This document shows positions 52,383 through 60,681 of a stretch of 64,000 nt of DNA, piece after piece (position 1 is the stretch's first letter; each line of letters starts with the position of its first letter). Under the pieces are notes generated by a model, which was not told where the DNA came from, searched no databases, and saw nothing but the letters and a program-made list of their open reading frames with translations. The DNA lies in NCBI GenBank assembly GCA_934330725.1, contig CAKRGM010000002.1:62001-126000 (forward strand). The letters run 5' to 3'. The stretch comes from an uncultured Lachnospiraceae bacterium. GTDB lineage: Bacteria; Bacillota; Clostridia; Lachnospirales; Lachnospiraceae. The position numbers and the translations under genes were made by a program.

Positions 52383-52494
52383 ACTAATCTCCAATCAAAT
52401 AATTATTAAGCGCTTTATTTACTGTAGATTCTTTCCAAAAAAACACAGACTATTCAATTTTTATGAAAATTAACGTTACTTTATTAATTAAATC

Positions 52495-53145
52495 CTACTT
52501 ATTAAGAAGTCTGATTATTCCTTTTTCCTGATTATTTATATGCTGGTAAATCACCTTCTTGGCAGCCTCGACATTTCTGTCTCTGACCTGATTTATAATA
52601 TCATTATGCTCACTTATAAGTATCGAATGCGTCCTTGCATCCTTTACATATTCAAGTCTGTAACGATACATCTGTTCCCGAAGGTTATTTATTATCTGTA
52701 TAAGCCTTGCATTATCTGTCATTGAATATATAACATCATGAAAATGTACATCCGCATCAACAATATTAACTACATCCTTTGAAACTATTGATGACTCAAA
52801 TACTTTATTAGCAGCCTTAAGCTCTGCAATCTTAGCATCTGTAACATTCTTGCATGCAAGTGTGACAGCAAGTTTTTCAAGTGTAGCTCTTACTTCAAGC
52901 ACATCCCTCATGTCTTTTTCCGTAATATGGGCAACTTCTGCACCTTTTCTTGGTATCATTATAACAAGCCCCTCTAACTCGAGCTTTCTTATAGCCTCTC
53001 TTATAGGTGTCCTGCTTACACCAAGCTTCTGTGCCAACTGTATCTCCATAAGTCTTTCGCCCGGCTCCATTTCGCCCCTTAAAATAGCCTGTCTCAATGT
53101 ATTAAATACAACATCTCTCAATGGGAGATATTCATTTACATCCAT
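52495..53145 (-). CDS. GntR/FCD-family transcriptional regulator
   Basis: 216 aa from ATG 53145 (MDVNEYLPLRDVVFNTLRQ), following AAAGGTGAATT; ATG 53181 is an open alternative. Winged-helix N-terminus (GERLMEIQLAQKLGVSRTPI, then REAIRKLELEGLV) and a helical FCD effector domain with likely metal or acid ligands in DADVHFHDVIY and SEHNDIINQV. FCD regulators sense small carboxylates or sugar acids; effector unknown here. No catabolic operon adjoins it. Confidence 0.93.
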   Translation of the reverse strand: MDVNEYLPLRDVVFNTLRQAILRGEMEPGERLMEIQLAQKLGVSRTPIREAIRKLELEGLVIMIPRKGAEVAHITEKDMRDVLEVRATLEKLAVTLACKNVTDAKIAELKAANKVFESSIVSKDVVNIVDADVHFHDVIYSMTDNARLIQIINNLREQMYRYRLEYVKDARTHSILISEHNDIINQVRDRNVEAAKKVIYQHINNQEKGIIRLLNK

Positions 53146-53196
53146 TTTTAATTCACCTTTCATCTCTAAATGTTCCTCCATCTAATATCTTAAACT

Positions 53197-54063
53197 TTAC
53201 TGGTTAAAAACTTCTGTAATGTACACCTGTCTGGCATCTGCCTTTTCCCGAAGACAGTCCTTACATCTGCATGCCATGTCCTTATCCTTAAATATTCCAA
53301 AAACAGTAGGCCCGCTTCCGCTCATCATCGCATTTACTGCCCCCATTGAAAGCATGTCCTTCTTTATTACATCAATTACAGGATATTCACGGACCGTGAC
53401 ATCCTCTAATACATTTCCCATTCTTGCCGCAACTAAATTAATGTCTTCTCCATTGATTGCCTGAATGATTCCATCAATATCAGGATGACTTACATCCTTT
53501 ATAGAATCGAATTTTTCATATACAAGTCTGGTAGACACATTAACAGGCGGTTTAGCTATAACAATATAACAATCCGGCATGGCCTTTAATCTGGTTAGTT
53601 TCTCGCCAATTCCTTCTGCCAGGGCAGTTCCCCTCATTATGCAGTAAGGTACATCTGCTCCGATTTTTACACCAAGTCCCATCATTTCATCAACAGTCAT
53701 ACCAAGCTTAAATAATTTGTTCAGTCCGAATATTACAGCCGCAGCATCAGTACTTCCTCCTGCAAGTCCGGCGGCAATAGGAATAAACTTATTCAGATCA
53801 ACATCAATTCCGCCACTGAATTTAAATTCATTTTTCACAAGCATAAATGCTTTATACATAAGATTATTCTCATTCACTGCCAGAAATGGTAAATTGGCTG
53901 TTATGTTAAAATTTCCATCAACATTTTTTGTCATCGTAATCCGGTCATATATACATATTGTCTGCATAACCATCCGCACTTCATGGTATCCGTCATCTCT
54001 TTTTCTGATAACATCAAGTCCAAGATTAATCTTGGCTCTTGCTTTTAGTTTAATACTGTCCAT
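53197..54063 (-). CDS. ispE: 4-diphosphocytidyl-2-C-methyl-D-erythritol kinase
   Basis: ATP-dependent kinase of the MEP isoprenoid pathway. 288 aa from ATG 54063 (MDSIKLKARAKINLGLDVI), SD GAGGATTATT; longer starts lack an SD. GHMP-kinase loop PIAAGLAGGSTDAAAVIFGL near residue 95, DGYHEVRMVMQ and the C-terminal AVNAMMSGSGPTVFGIFKDK are intact. Preceded by a long paired leader. Confidence 0.96.
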   Translation of the reverse strand: MDSIKLKARAKINLGLDVIRKRDDGYHEVRMVMQTICIYDRITMTKNVDGNFNITANLPFLAVNENNLMYKAFMLVKNEFKFSGGIDVDLNKFIPIAAGLAGGSTDAAAVIFGLNKLFKLGMTVDEMMGLGVKIGADVPYCIMRGTALAEGIGEKLTRLKAMPDCYIVIAKPPVNVSTRLVYEKFDSIKDVSHPDIDGIIQAINGEDINLVAARMGNVLEDVTVREYPVIDVIKKDMLSMGAVNAMMSGSGPTVFGIFKDKDMACRCKDCLREKADARQVYITEVFNQ

Positions 54064-54171
54064 AATAATCCTCATGTTACAAATATTGTTACTGTTCACA
54101 TACGCCTTCGCAAAAGCACTTTCACTGCTCTTTCGCTTCTATACAGCTATTTTGTACCAGTGAACTGTAAC
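54064..54171 (-). promoter_or_regulatory. Paired leader of ispE
   Basis: Minus-strand GTTACAGTTCAC (54160-54171) pairs with GTGAACAGTAAC (54088-54099) with one mismatch, enclosing an inner hairpin near AAGAGCA / TGCTTTT. A second GTAAC (54076-54080) beside the SD could compete for the same GTTAC. Possible two-state structure; by eye only. Confidence 0.4.
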
Positions 54172-54659
54172 CAAATATTATCAAGCAGTTCAATATACTA
54201 CGGCCATCATTGTGATTCCCATTATACGTCATTATAATTTTTATAGAATTGCTTCTGACAACACCGTATTATTATCTGCATTGCTTTTTGTATCTTGTAT
54301 ACAATATAGTATTATATAAAATGCAATGTATAAATGCAAGTACAATTCTACAGTTTTCCTAATTTTTCAATATAATACTGATATTTATAATGCTAATCTT
54401 AATATACTTTTATGAAATTGTTCTTATTAAAAATACTTTTTTATATTTATAAAATATACCATCATGCATCTAGTACCCCAAATCCCTATTTGCATTCTAT
54501 ACATTAAAGTCTGTTTTTTTAATGGTTTCACACATATTTTCATATGTAACATCGGTAAAAACTTACATATAATTGCATTTTTTTGAATATTATTAGAATT
54601 TTAAGAATTTTTTTCAAATTTGTCTTGCATTTTACGAACATTAATGTTAAACTAGTTCA

Positions 54660-54812
54660 TGCATTGATAAGTACGTATTAACTCCGATATAGTACTTTTC
54701 AATTGCAGTAGTCGCGGTAATATACTTATTATTTCGATTATTTAATTAACCATTTCCCCTATTTTCGATACTCCGGCACGCACCCCCCTCAGCGTACCGG
54801 AGGTTATTTTAT
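54660..54812 (+). ncRNA. Candidate small RNA with C-rich terminator loop
   Basis: Plus strand TTGCAT (54625-54630), 17 nt, TAAACT (54648-54653), then about 150 nt with no ORF: hairpin AAGTAC / GTACTT, an AT-rich GGTAAT / ATTAACC stem, and a terminator CTCCGGCACGC / GCGTACCGGAG with loop ACCCCCCTCA and a TTATTTTAT tail. The rest of the 54.1-55.1 kb gap is AT-rich with no gene I can support. Confidence 0.5.
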
Positions 54813-54984
54813 CTTATAATAATATTAGTATCTATATCCATGTTAATCATTTTATTGAAATTAATATATATATCCATCTTAAATACTATTAGTATGCTAT
54901 GAACAGGATTGTAAATGTGCAAAGTATAGAACAATCCGTTAGACATCTTTTGAGTCAAATATCTTAGTATCAATAAGAATAACA

Positions 54985-55030
54985 AATCGGGCAGCATTCC
55001 AGTCATTAACTGACTGGCTGCTGCCCGATT
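54985..55030 (-). terminator. Terminator of the membrane protein gene at 55124
   Basis: Long stem AATCGGGCAGCA / TGCTGCCCGATT with inner CCAGTCA / TGACTGG, T-rich tail on the minus strand. Confidence 0.75.
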
Positions 55031-55123
55031 AACTGTCTTAATACACTATATACTTTTTCATTCCAAAGCCGTTTATTACGATAATACACAGATACAACAA
55101 AAATATTTAATTTCCGGATACAT

Positions 55124-55723
55124 TCAGTGCTTTTGTTTTAACTTAATCTTTCTTATTATAATAACTTCTATCACAACTGCTGCCAGTGAGATAAAAAATC
55201 CAAAGCCAAAATAAATATTACCACCGGCTGCTGCTTTACCTCTTATAATAACAAGCAGTGCCTGTATTACAAAGGCTGCTGCTGAAATAAGGCTGCAATA
55301 CCAGCCATATTTAACTATATTTATACAAACAGCAATAACAGACAGCACTCCCAGTATCACACAAACCTTTCCAAATATACCGCCAAGAAGAAACCCCTGA
55401 AAAAGTGAATCCTGACTTATCTTGCCTGCCTCTGTGTTTACACCCCAGAATTCCAGAAATGACCCAAGGAACAATACAAATGCTACAGCTAAAATTATAC
55501 ATTTATCAGAATCTTCAAGAATTGAATCTATAATACTGTTTGTCTGAGGCTTATCCTCTTCAGGGACTGTATTTCCCTCTTTAGATGTAACATCAGCCTC
55601 ACTTTCAGTCATTTTGTCTTTTTCTAAAGCAGTTTCATGCTCTTTTTGTTTATCCTTCTGTATGATTTTTTCACTTCGTCCGGCGCTTTTATTTCCCGCT
55701 TTAGCTCTGTTTTTCTTCGACAT
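55124..55723 (-). CDS. Membrane protein of unknown function with acidic/basic head
   Basis: 199 aa. The first ~75 residues are charged and disordered (Lys-rich then Glu-rich), followed by four hydrophobic spans (CIILAVAFVLFLGSFLEF; GIFGKVCVILGVLSVIAVCI; LISAAAFVIQALLVII; YFGFGFFISLAAVVIEVIII). No enzymatic motif. Not recognised beyond topology. Single-gene unit with its own terminator in an otherwise sparse region. Confidence 0.7.
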   Translation of the reverse strand: MSKKNRAKAGNKSAGRSEKIIQKDKQKEHETALEKDKMTESEADVTSKEGNTVPEEDKPQTNSIIDSILEDSDKCIILAVAFVLFLGSFLEFWGVNTEAGKISQDSLFQGFLLGGIFGKVCVILGVLSVIAVCINIVKYGWYCSLISAAAFVIQALLVIIRGKAAAGGNIYFGFGFFISLAAVVIEVIIIRKIKLKQKH

Positions 55724-55830
55724 TATATTTTTCCCTTCATAATATTATGGATATTTTATTATTATTTTAACAATTGTCCCGTAATAATACAAGCAATGCG
55801 TATAATTCTGTCTAAAAAGTAAATTATCTG

Positions 55831-55900
55831 CCTGAAATTACTTAAAATTACTTAAAATCACCTGAAGGCGCTTAAAATTACTTGAAATTTTGCTTAAAAA
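55831..55900 (+). repeat. Seven 10-bp phased units (likely curved DNA)
   Basis: Units of the type CTTAAAATTA repeat with exact 10-bp period: CCTGAAATTA, CTTAAAATTA, CTTAAAATCA, CCTGAAGGCG, CTTAAAATTA, CTTGAAATTT, TGCTTAAAAA. A-tracts in helical phase upstream of leader B. With leader B this fills the 353-nt gap. Confidence 0.65.
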
Positions 55901-55967
55901 ATATTAAAGTATTAAAATATACAGACGATATATTTATCGTACTTTATACCTTTTCATAATACCACAA

Positions 55968-56076
55968 CTATTTGTTCCCGGGCAAAAACAAATAGACATG
56001 GATGGCTGATGTGAATTTGCACAGGCAGTTTTTCATCGCCATTACAAAACAAAATTGCTCAGAAATGAGGATTATT
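55968..56076 (+). ncRNA. Structured leader B, homologue of the aguA leader
   Basis: Stem CTATTTGTT / AACAAATAG (55968-55976, 55987-55995), loop with GGGCAA able to pair with TTGCTC (56055-56060) directly before AGAAATGAGG. GGATGGC...CATCGCC repeats leader A. Total length 109 nt against 107 for A. Confidence 0.5.
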
Positions 56077-56700
56077 ATGAATTTAAACGGAATCAACCCC
56101 TACAGTTATAACAGTTATGACAGCTATTATAATTCAACTGCCAGTCAGACACGAAGCGCTTCAAACAACGTTTATACAGTTAAAACCGAAACAGCAGTCA
56201 GTACATATCCGGATAATTCTTACTCACCACCTGCCGCAGTATATGAATCATCAGAAACCGGTTCAGAATACTATGCCGGCAAACTCACCGGTATAACTAC
56301 AAAAATGCGTTCCGACAACGCAAAGGAAGTTATACAGATGCAGTCATACGTTGCAAATACATTCTTAAAACAGGGAATTGTAGCAGGTACTGCAGCCAGC
56401 TCATGGAAAGTCCTTTCCGGCGGCGGCTCAGTCTCTTCAGGTGCAAATATTATTGCCCGTGCAAAGACTGACATATCTAAAGACGGTTACTGGGGTGTCG
56501 AGCAGACTTCTGACAGAGTAATGTCTTATGCCCAAAAGCTTTCCGGCGGCAATAAATCTGTTATGAATGAACTGGCAAAATCAGTTGCACACAGCTACAG
56601 CGAATCCACTCAAAACAGTAATTCTTATGCAGCTGCTTTAGCATCAGATACCTACAACTCGATAAACTTCAAATTTGACCAGTGGTTTAATCAGAATTAG
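56077..56700 (+). CDS. Unknown protein with Tyr/Ser-rich N-terminus
   Basis: 207 aa from ATG 56077, 6 nt after GAGG; an in-frame ATG at 56002 lies within leader B. Residues 1-70 are Asn/Ser/Tyr-rich and disordered (GINPYSYNSYDSYYNST). The C-terminal ~60 residues carry GYWGVEQTSDRVMSYAQKLS then GGNKSVMNELAKSV, a motif I associate loosely with DUF5610-like proteins. No signal peptide. A weak sigma-28-like box (TAAA-N15-GACGATAT, 55905-55931) precedes it, so a motility link is possible but unproven. Confidence 0.7.
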   Translation: MNLNGINPYSYNSYDSYYNSTASQTRSASNNVYTVKTETAVSTYPDNSYSPPAAVYESSETGSEYYAGKLTGITTKMRSDNAKEVIQMQSYVANTFLKQGIVAGTAASSWKVLSGGGSVSSGANIIARAKTDISKDGYWGVEQTSDRVMSYAQKLSGGNKSVMNELAKSVAHSYSESTQNSNSYAAALASDTYNSINFKFDQWFNQN

Positions 56701-56737
56701 TACGTCATTTCGTAAATAACTGCAGCAAAACAAAGAC

Positions 56738-56790
56738 CAGCAGGTATAGATATCTTCCCGATACGATATCTTATACCTGCTGATTTTTTA
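56738..56790 (+). terminator. Intrinsic terminator after the 56077 gene
   Basis: CAGCAGGTATA...GATATC / GATATC...TATACCTGCTG stem followed by TTTTTT and more T. Long near-perfect stem. Confidence 0.85.
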
Positions 56791-56917
56791 TTTTTAATTA
56801 TATCATGCCTTTGTGATGCCTCAGAGGGAAATTCAGTCATATTATTTTTATACAGTTACCTGTAGTACAGTTATTTTCAGGCTGATGCACCAGAACATCA
56901 ATGTACTAATGTGCATA

Positions 56918-58507
56918 CTAACGTGCCGCCTTTACAAGCAGGAGTTTATCTCCTGTTTTAATCTTACAGTCATCTGATACACAATCTGTAATATTCTTAT
57001 TTCCAAGCCTTATAGATTCTGTTGTTGTATGGTACTTTTTTGCAATATCCCATAATGTCTCTTCTCCATTAGCAATATATCCGATAATACTTGGGAATTT
57101 AAGAAATTCATTCTCTTCGAATGGCTCAACACTGCATTCCATTACTGCATTTGCCTCAAAAGGCTCGAAACTTATCATATCAAGCGAAACAACCGCCTTT
57201 ATCTGTATTTCATTTGTGCCTGTCATCACTGCTGTCAGCTGTTCTACATGCGGCTCTATACTGTATTCAATCCTGCCATCGTTTTTGGCCTGTATTTTAT
57301 TTGAAAATGGAATAGCAGTATGAAGGCTTCCCATCGGAGCATTATCATCCGCCGTAACATAAAATACATTAACAATTACTGCACCATCTACCTGTACTCC
57401 TTCGTCATCAACCTCAATATCATCTATCTGGGCAGTTCCGGTACAGTTGCAAATCTGCAGCACATTTACATAATCATCAGCTTTTATTGTATCTACAGCC
57501 CTGCATTTTGAATTGTTACGCACAAGCAGTTTTTTAAATGTAACCGTATTATTTTCACAGGTCACCTGTTTTACCGGCGAATATATATCACTGATTATAT
57601 CAGTATTACGTTCTTCATATACTTTTACATCCATATCCATTGTCATTTCAACATTAATCTCGCGGTTTGCACCATCATAATCCGGTTTTACTTCAATGTT
57701 AGTATTAACTGCATTATATTTTATATAACTTACCATATCTGCACTGCAGCCATTTATATCAAGCTTACCATCAAATGGCACATTTGTCTCATACCACTGG
57801 ACTGACTGGCTGTCATCCGCTGCCTGGTACATAACAAAAAGTCCAAGTTCCCCATTAACATCAACACCATCATCTGTAAGTCTTGTATCCATACTTTTTA
57901 TATCAAGGTCTTCCCACAAAAGCTCTGCTGCTTCCGGCTTAGACTCAGGCAGCTGTATGCTCTCCCTGATTCTTAAATTATCTCTGAGATTAACGGCAAG
58001 CTGTGCATAATCGACACTTTGTTTATGTATCTGAAGCACATCCTCATCTGATTCATCCTCAATATCATTTCCAACAGATACATCCTCAAGCTGCTCAGAT
58101 ATAACATTAAGTGTTACTATTGCTTTTATGCTGACTTTTCTCGAATTAATTGTTTTTACCGTAATATCATCTATTTTTGATTCACATGACACATATGTAT
58201 TATCTGCATCTTCAGACAGATTTATGTTTTCATTTACAGGCATGCTTCCCGTCATTTTTACCGGAAAATGTCTGCCATCATTTTCCCTTTCGCCAATATA
58301 TAAAATTGCAAAATCCATGGTCCCCGTAATTTGTGCATGCTCTCCCTGTGCCTTTACCGGTTCCATTCTAAGTTTTGCATGTTCTTTTATAATTGTGTCA
58401 ATGTCAGGTCTGCTGTCAGGTACATTAAAATCATCATCAAGTGTAATTTGCAGTGTATTTGTACATTTAATCTTATTTTCATGTATGCTTTCTTTATTAA
58501 TTCTCAA
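56918..58507 (-). CDS. SipL-like spore morphogenesis protein (DUF3794 + LysM)
   Basis: 529 aa from TTG 58507 (RINKESIHENKIKC), SD AAAGGAG at 9 nt. Repeated beta-rich DUF3794/SPOCS-type domains (e.g. QSVDYAQLAVNLRDNLRIRE, and LQICNCTGTAQIDDIEVDDE), then a C-terminal LysM domain (YIANGEETLWDIAKKYHTTT, IKTGDKLLLVKAA). This is the layout of SipL, which binds SpoIVA at the spore basement layer in Clostridioides difficile. Function inferred from layout. Confidence 0.88.
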   Translation of the reverse strand: MRINKESIHENKIKCTNTLQITLDDDFNVPDSRPDIDTIIKEHAKLRMEPVKAQGEHAQITGTMDFAILYIGERENDGRHFPVKMTGSMPVNENINLSEDADNTYVSCESKIDDITVKTINSRKVSIKAIVTLNVISEQLEDVSVGNDIEDESDEDVLQIHKQSVDYAQLAVNLRDNLRIRESIQLPESKPEAAELLWEDLDIKSMDTRLTDDGVDVNGELGLFVMYQAADDSQSVQWYETNVPFDGKLDINGCSADMVSYIKYNAVNTNIEVKPDYDGANREINVEMTMDMDVKVYEERNTDIISDIYSPVKQVTCENNTVTFKKLLVRNNSKCRAVDTIKADDYVNVLQICNCTGTAQIDDIEVDDEGVQVDGAVIVNVFYVTADDNAPMGSLHTAIPFSNKIQAKNDGRIEYSIEPHVEQLTAVMTGTNEIQIKAVVSLDMISFEPFEANAVMECSVEPFEENEFLKFPSIIGYIANGEETLWDIAKKYHTTTESIRLGNKNITDCVSDDCKIKTGDKLLLVKAAR

Positions 58508-58611
58508 TTTACTGCTCTCCTTTTTTCGTATATACGATTTTTTCTATGGATTAATAATATGCAGTAAAATATAGATTTATGTTTTCTTTTTGGAATTTAA
58601 CACACATATTT

Positions 58612-59052
58612 TTAAAGCTTAAACACAACAGCCTCGTCTCTTTTTTCCATTTTAAGTACAATATATGGCGTTGTTGGCATCTGCGTAACACTTTCTGATG
58701 CTGCCGGTCCAACAAGTTCAACATTAACTATTATCGCATTTTGTCCAAGATAAACATCATTCACTTTAATACTGTATCCACTGCTTGGCTGTTTACCATA
58801 TCCTGCAACAACATATGTATAATCTTTTGTAGTATATGTAAGCCTTAATGTACTTTCCTTTTTCTCATCAATAAGCTTCTTAAGTTCAACCGGAAGATCT
58901 GCATCCTCTACTACCGTATAATCCATTTCCGACACCTTCTTATCGTCTTTACTGAAAAAGCCACATCCAGTAAGAAAAACCGGCATGGCAATAACACACA
59001 CCAGTAATATTACGACTGCATCTGCAACCCTTTTTAAATAATTTTTAAACAT
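58612..59052 (-). CDS. PrcB-like lipoprotein
   Basis: 146 aa from ATG 59052 (MFKNYLKRVADAV), SD GGGTGATTTT. Signal helix and lipobox (VCVIAMPVFLTGC, Cys about residue 29). The mature C-terminal domain has GYGKQPSSGYSIKVNDVYLG and PTTPYIVLKMEKRDEAVVF, like the PrcB C-terminal domain of a spirochete protease complex. Role here unknown. Its SD is buried in a 14-bp hairpin at 59058-59095. Confidence 0.7.
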   Translation of the reverse strand: MFKNYLKRVADAVVILLVCVIAMPVFLTGCGFFSKDDKKVSEMDYTVVEDADLPVELKKLIDEKKESTLRLTYTTKDYTYVVAGYGKQPSSGYSIKVNDVYLGQNAIIVNVELVGPAASESVTQMPTTPYIVLKMEKRDEAVVFKL

Positions 59053-59057
59053 AAAAT

Positions 59058-59095
59058 CACCCATAATAAGACTTACTATCATCTTATTATGGGTG
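59058..59095 (-). promoter_or_regulatory. 14-bp hairpin covering the ribosome-binding site of the PrcB-like gene
   Basis: Perfect CACCCATAATAAGA / TCTTATTATGGGTG stem (59082-59095 and 59058-59071), 10-nt loop. The 3' arm contains the SD GGGTG, 5 nt from the ATG, and is followed by ATTTTA. It could act as weak terminator after glmM, as an SD lock, or both. Confidence 0.65.
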
Positions 59096-59191
59096 AAATG
59101 CTTTTATGATTAATTTAAAATACCCTATTAAAATACCCTTAATCTAAATATGCAGCATTGCCGTATTAACTTAAATATACTGCATTTTGAT

Positions 59192-60544
59192 TTAAATAAC
59201 ATATCCCTTGTTCTTAATTATATCTACAACGCTGTCAACATATTTCTCACAAATCTGAGTAGAACCAGCTTCTACCATAACTCTTACCACAGGCTCAGTT
59301 CCACTTTCTCTTACAAGTATTCTTCCTTCAGTTCCTAATTCTTTTGCAGCCTTGTCTACTGCTGCCATTACATCCGGATCATTCTGAGCTGCTGTCTTAT
59401 CACTTACCCTTACATTTTTAAGCACCTGTGGGAATATTACAAGCGATTGTGCAAGCTGGCTTAATGTCTTCTTCCTGGCAATCATAACTTCCATCATCTT
59501 AATAGCTGTAATAAGACCGTCACCTGTTGTAGCATGTTTTGAGAATATTATATGCCCTGACTGTTCTCCACCTAATTTGTATCCATTCTCCTGCATGCAC
59601 TCATAAACATATTTATCTCCGACTTTAGTCTTTTCATATTCTATTCCGGCTGCATCGAATGCCTTGTATAAACCAAAATTAGACATTACCGTTGTTACTA
59701 CTTTGTTGCCTGTAAGCTGTCCCTGTTCCTTCATATAACATCCGGCAATATACAGAATATGATCTCCTGTTATCACGTTACCTTTCTCGTCAACGCAAAG
59801 ACATCTGTCAGCATCACCATCAAATGCAAATCCGACATCTAAATGTTCTCTCTTAACAAGATTCTGAAGATCCTCAATATGTGTTGAACCACAGCCATTA
59901 TTGATATTTGTTCCATTTGGTTCAGCATGAATTACATATGTCTTGGCTCCCAATGCATCAAATATTGCCTTAGCAAGAGACCATGAACTGCCATTTGCAG
60001 CATCAATCCCCACTCTTATGCCTTTAAAAGAATATAAAGCAAGGCTCATCAGATATCCCATATATCTGTTACGTCCGGCTGCATAATCAACTGTACAGCC
60101 AATTTTTTCTTTTGTTGCAAATGGAAGTTCTCCAATCTCACCATCAAGATACTTTTCAATCTCACCAATAACATCCTCGCGCATCTTCTCGCCCTTGTTA
60201 TTAATAAGCTTTATTCCATTATCATAAAATGGATTATGACTTGCTGATATCATGATTCCACAGTCAAAATCCTCTGTTCTTGCAACATAAGCAACACTTG
60301 GAGTTGTAGTTACATGTAAAAGGTACACATCAGCACCGGATGCAGTAAGACCTGCTACCAGAGAATATTCAAACATATAACTGCTTCTTCTTGTATCCTT
60401 TCCGATTATGACCTTGCACTTGCCATCTTCGTGGTCTTTTCCATAAAACCATCCTAAGAAACGCCCTACTTTAAAAGCATGTTCCACCGTAAGATCTACA
60501 TTTGCCTCTCCTCTGAATCCATCTGTTCCAAAATATTTTCCCAT
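59192..60544 (-). CDS. glmM: Phosphoglucosamine mutase
   Basis: Interconverts glucosamine-6- and 1-phosphate for UDP-GlcNAc. 450 aa. N-terminal MGKYFGTDGFRGEANVDLTV, catalytic Ser in MISASHNPFYDNG near residue 101, metal loop DGDADR near 241, sugar loop GGEQSGHIIF, phosphate loop RESGTEPVVRVM. All catalytic elements intact. It precedes the PrcB-like gene on the same strand with a hairpin between. Confidence 0.97.
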   Translation of the reverse strand: MGKYFGTDGFRGEANVDLTVEHAFKVGRFLGWFYGKDHEDGKCKVIIGKDTRRSSYMFEYSLVAGLTASGADVYLLHVTTTPSVAYVARTEDFDCGIMISASHNPFYDNGIKLINNKGEKMREDVIGEIEKYLDGEIGELPFATKEKIGCTVDYAAGRNRYMGYLMSLALYSFKGIRVGIDAANGSSWSLAKAIFDALGAKTYVIHAEPNGTNINNGCGSTHIEDLQNLVKREHLDVGFAFDGDADRCLCVDEKGNVITGDHILYIAGCYMKEQGQLTGNKVVTTVMSNFGLYKAFDAAGIEYEKTKVGDKYVYECMQENGYKLGGEQSGHIIFSKHATTGDGLITAIKMMEVMIARKKTLSQLAQSLVIFPQVLKNVRVSDKTAAQNDPDVMAAVDKAAKELGTEGRILVRESGTEPVVRVMVEAGSTQICEKYVDSVVDIIKNKGYVI

Positions 60545-60681
60545 GTTTACCTAAACCTTTCCATACCCTTTATAAGGGTGGTGTTTTCTTTATTATATGA
60601 TACAGGTTTCAGAAATAAATTTCCAAAACCTGTTTTTGTATTAATATTTTTAAAATTAATCTTTTATATTCCGAAGATTTA

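Noticed and set aside
54809..55006. 65-codon minus-strand frame in the AT-rich gap
   Set aside because: No SD, Ile/Asn composition expected from AT-rich DNA, and overlaps the terminator of the next gene.
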